Positions 5,607 through 5,825 of a stretch of 5,825 nucleotides of DNA are shown in pieces. The translations under genes and the position numbers were made by a program. The first letter of the stretch is position 1, and each line of letters opens with the position of its first letter. A model generated the notes under the pieces. That model saw only the letters and a program-made list of their open reading frames with translations. It did no database searches and was not told where the DNA came from. Source of the stretch: Clostridia bacterium (GTDB lineage Bacteria > Bacillota > Clostridia > Peptostreptococcales > Anaerovoracaceae); contig BNUG01000085.1 in assembly GCA_025997195.1 (NCBI GenBank), forward strand, positions 1 through 5,825, written 5' to 3'.

Positions 5607-5825
5607 GTCTCCGCATTGCTCCCTGCGGGGACGCTTTCGGGCGCGCCCAAGATTCGGGCTTGTCAGATCATCGGAGAGCTGGAAGGAAAGCGGCGAGGCA
5701 TCTATGGCGGTGCGGTCGGTTACCTTGGGCTTGACGGAGATATGGATACCTGTATTGCAATCCGCATCGTGTTCAAGAAAAACGATCGGATCTTCATCCG
5801 CTCAGGTGCAGGCATCGTGGCGGAC
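5589..5825 (+). pseudogene. trpE: Internal chorismate-binding segment of trpE on the opposite strand
   Basis: An open plus-strand frame of 79 codons runs to the window end without a stop and carries the most conserved part of anthranilate synthase component [21 protein letters not shown], then [37 protein letters not shown] and [10 protein letters not shown]. The [10 protein letters not shown] and MDTCIAIR motifs form the chorismate/Mg site, and MDTC favours TrpE over PabB. In a normal gene this block lies about 95 codons before the [11 protein letters not shown] tail; here the tail is just to the left on the other strand. It could be a second trpE-like gene running rightward, but no start or N-terminal sequence precedes it, so a broken, inverted copy of the same trpE is more likely. 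Confidence 0.8.
5592..5606. other. trpE: Inverted junction within trpE
   Basis: Bases GATGCCGCCTGCGCG make sense on both strands: as D-A-A-C-A of the plus-strand TrpE block, and as the reverse complement of the R-A-G-G part of the minus-strand TrpE tail. This is where TrpE coding sense switches strand. A short stretch shared by both partners is what a microhomology-driven fold-back would leave. The exact break cannot be fixed within it. Confidence 0.65.

Noticed and set aside
5513..5734. Plus-strand 73-codon frame near the right end
   Set aside because: The adjacent frame in the same region encodes unmistakable TrpE motifs, so this is its shadow.

Overview
The window carries a compact bacterial operon-type gene set, with nearly all real genes on the minus strand. 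The best guess for the host is a Firmicute, possibly of the Negativicutes. This rests on strong purine-rich ribosome sites, a CAVC-type thioredoxin reductase, and tightly packed trp genes at moderate-to-high GC. The guess is low confidence because no RNA gene or marker protein is present.

Layout, read along the minus strand from right to left. (1) A tryptophan biosynthesis run: the last codons of trpE, then trpG, trpD, trpC and trpF, with 4-nt, 1-nt, 86-nt and 7-nt junctions. Together these products turn chorismate and glutamine into anthranilate and carry it to CdRP, with trpC then making indole-3-glycerol phosphate. trpB and trpA do not follow trpF. (2) A 187-nt spacer, then an AT-rich toxin-antitoxin-like pair: a small toxin-like gene that appears to carry a one-base frameshift, and a ribbon-helix-helix-like antitoxin. 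(3) trxB, encoding NADPH-thioredoxin reductase, and 5 nt later a DUF47/PhoU-like gene that loses its last ~40 codons.

The most striking feature is structural and lies at both ends. At the left, bases 1-113 are a perfect inverted copy of 1992-2104 (the 5' part of the toxin gene), and this copy is joined directly to the interior of the DUF47 gene. At the right, the trpE C-terminal tail is on the minus strand, but near 5592-5606 the sequence switches to trpE on the plus strand, from the LPAGT-SGAPK region onward. Both ends therefore look like fold-back (inverted) junctions. The simplest reading is a chimeric amplicon or assembly, such as whole-genome amplification produces. A genuine inverted duplication or invertible segment is the alternative. 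No convincing new biological system is seen. The toxin-antitoxin pair with its A-run frameshift, and the inverted repeat flanking antitoxin plus trxB, are the items most worth checking.
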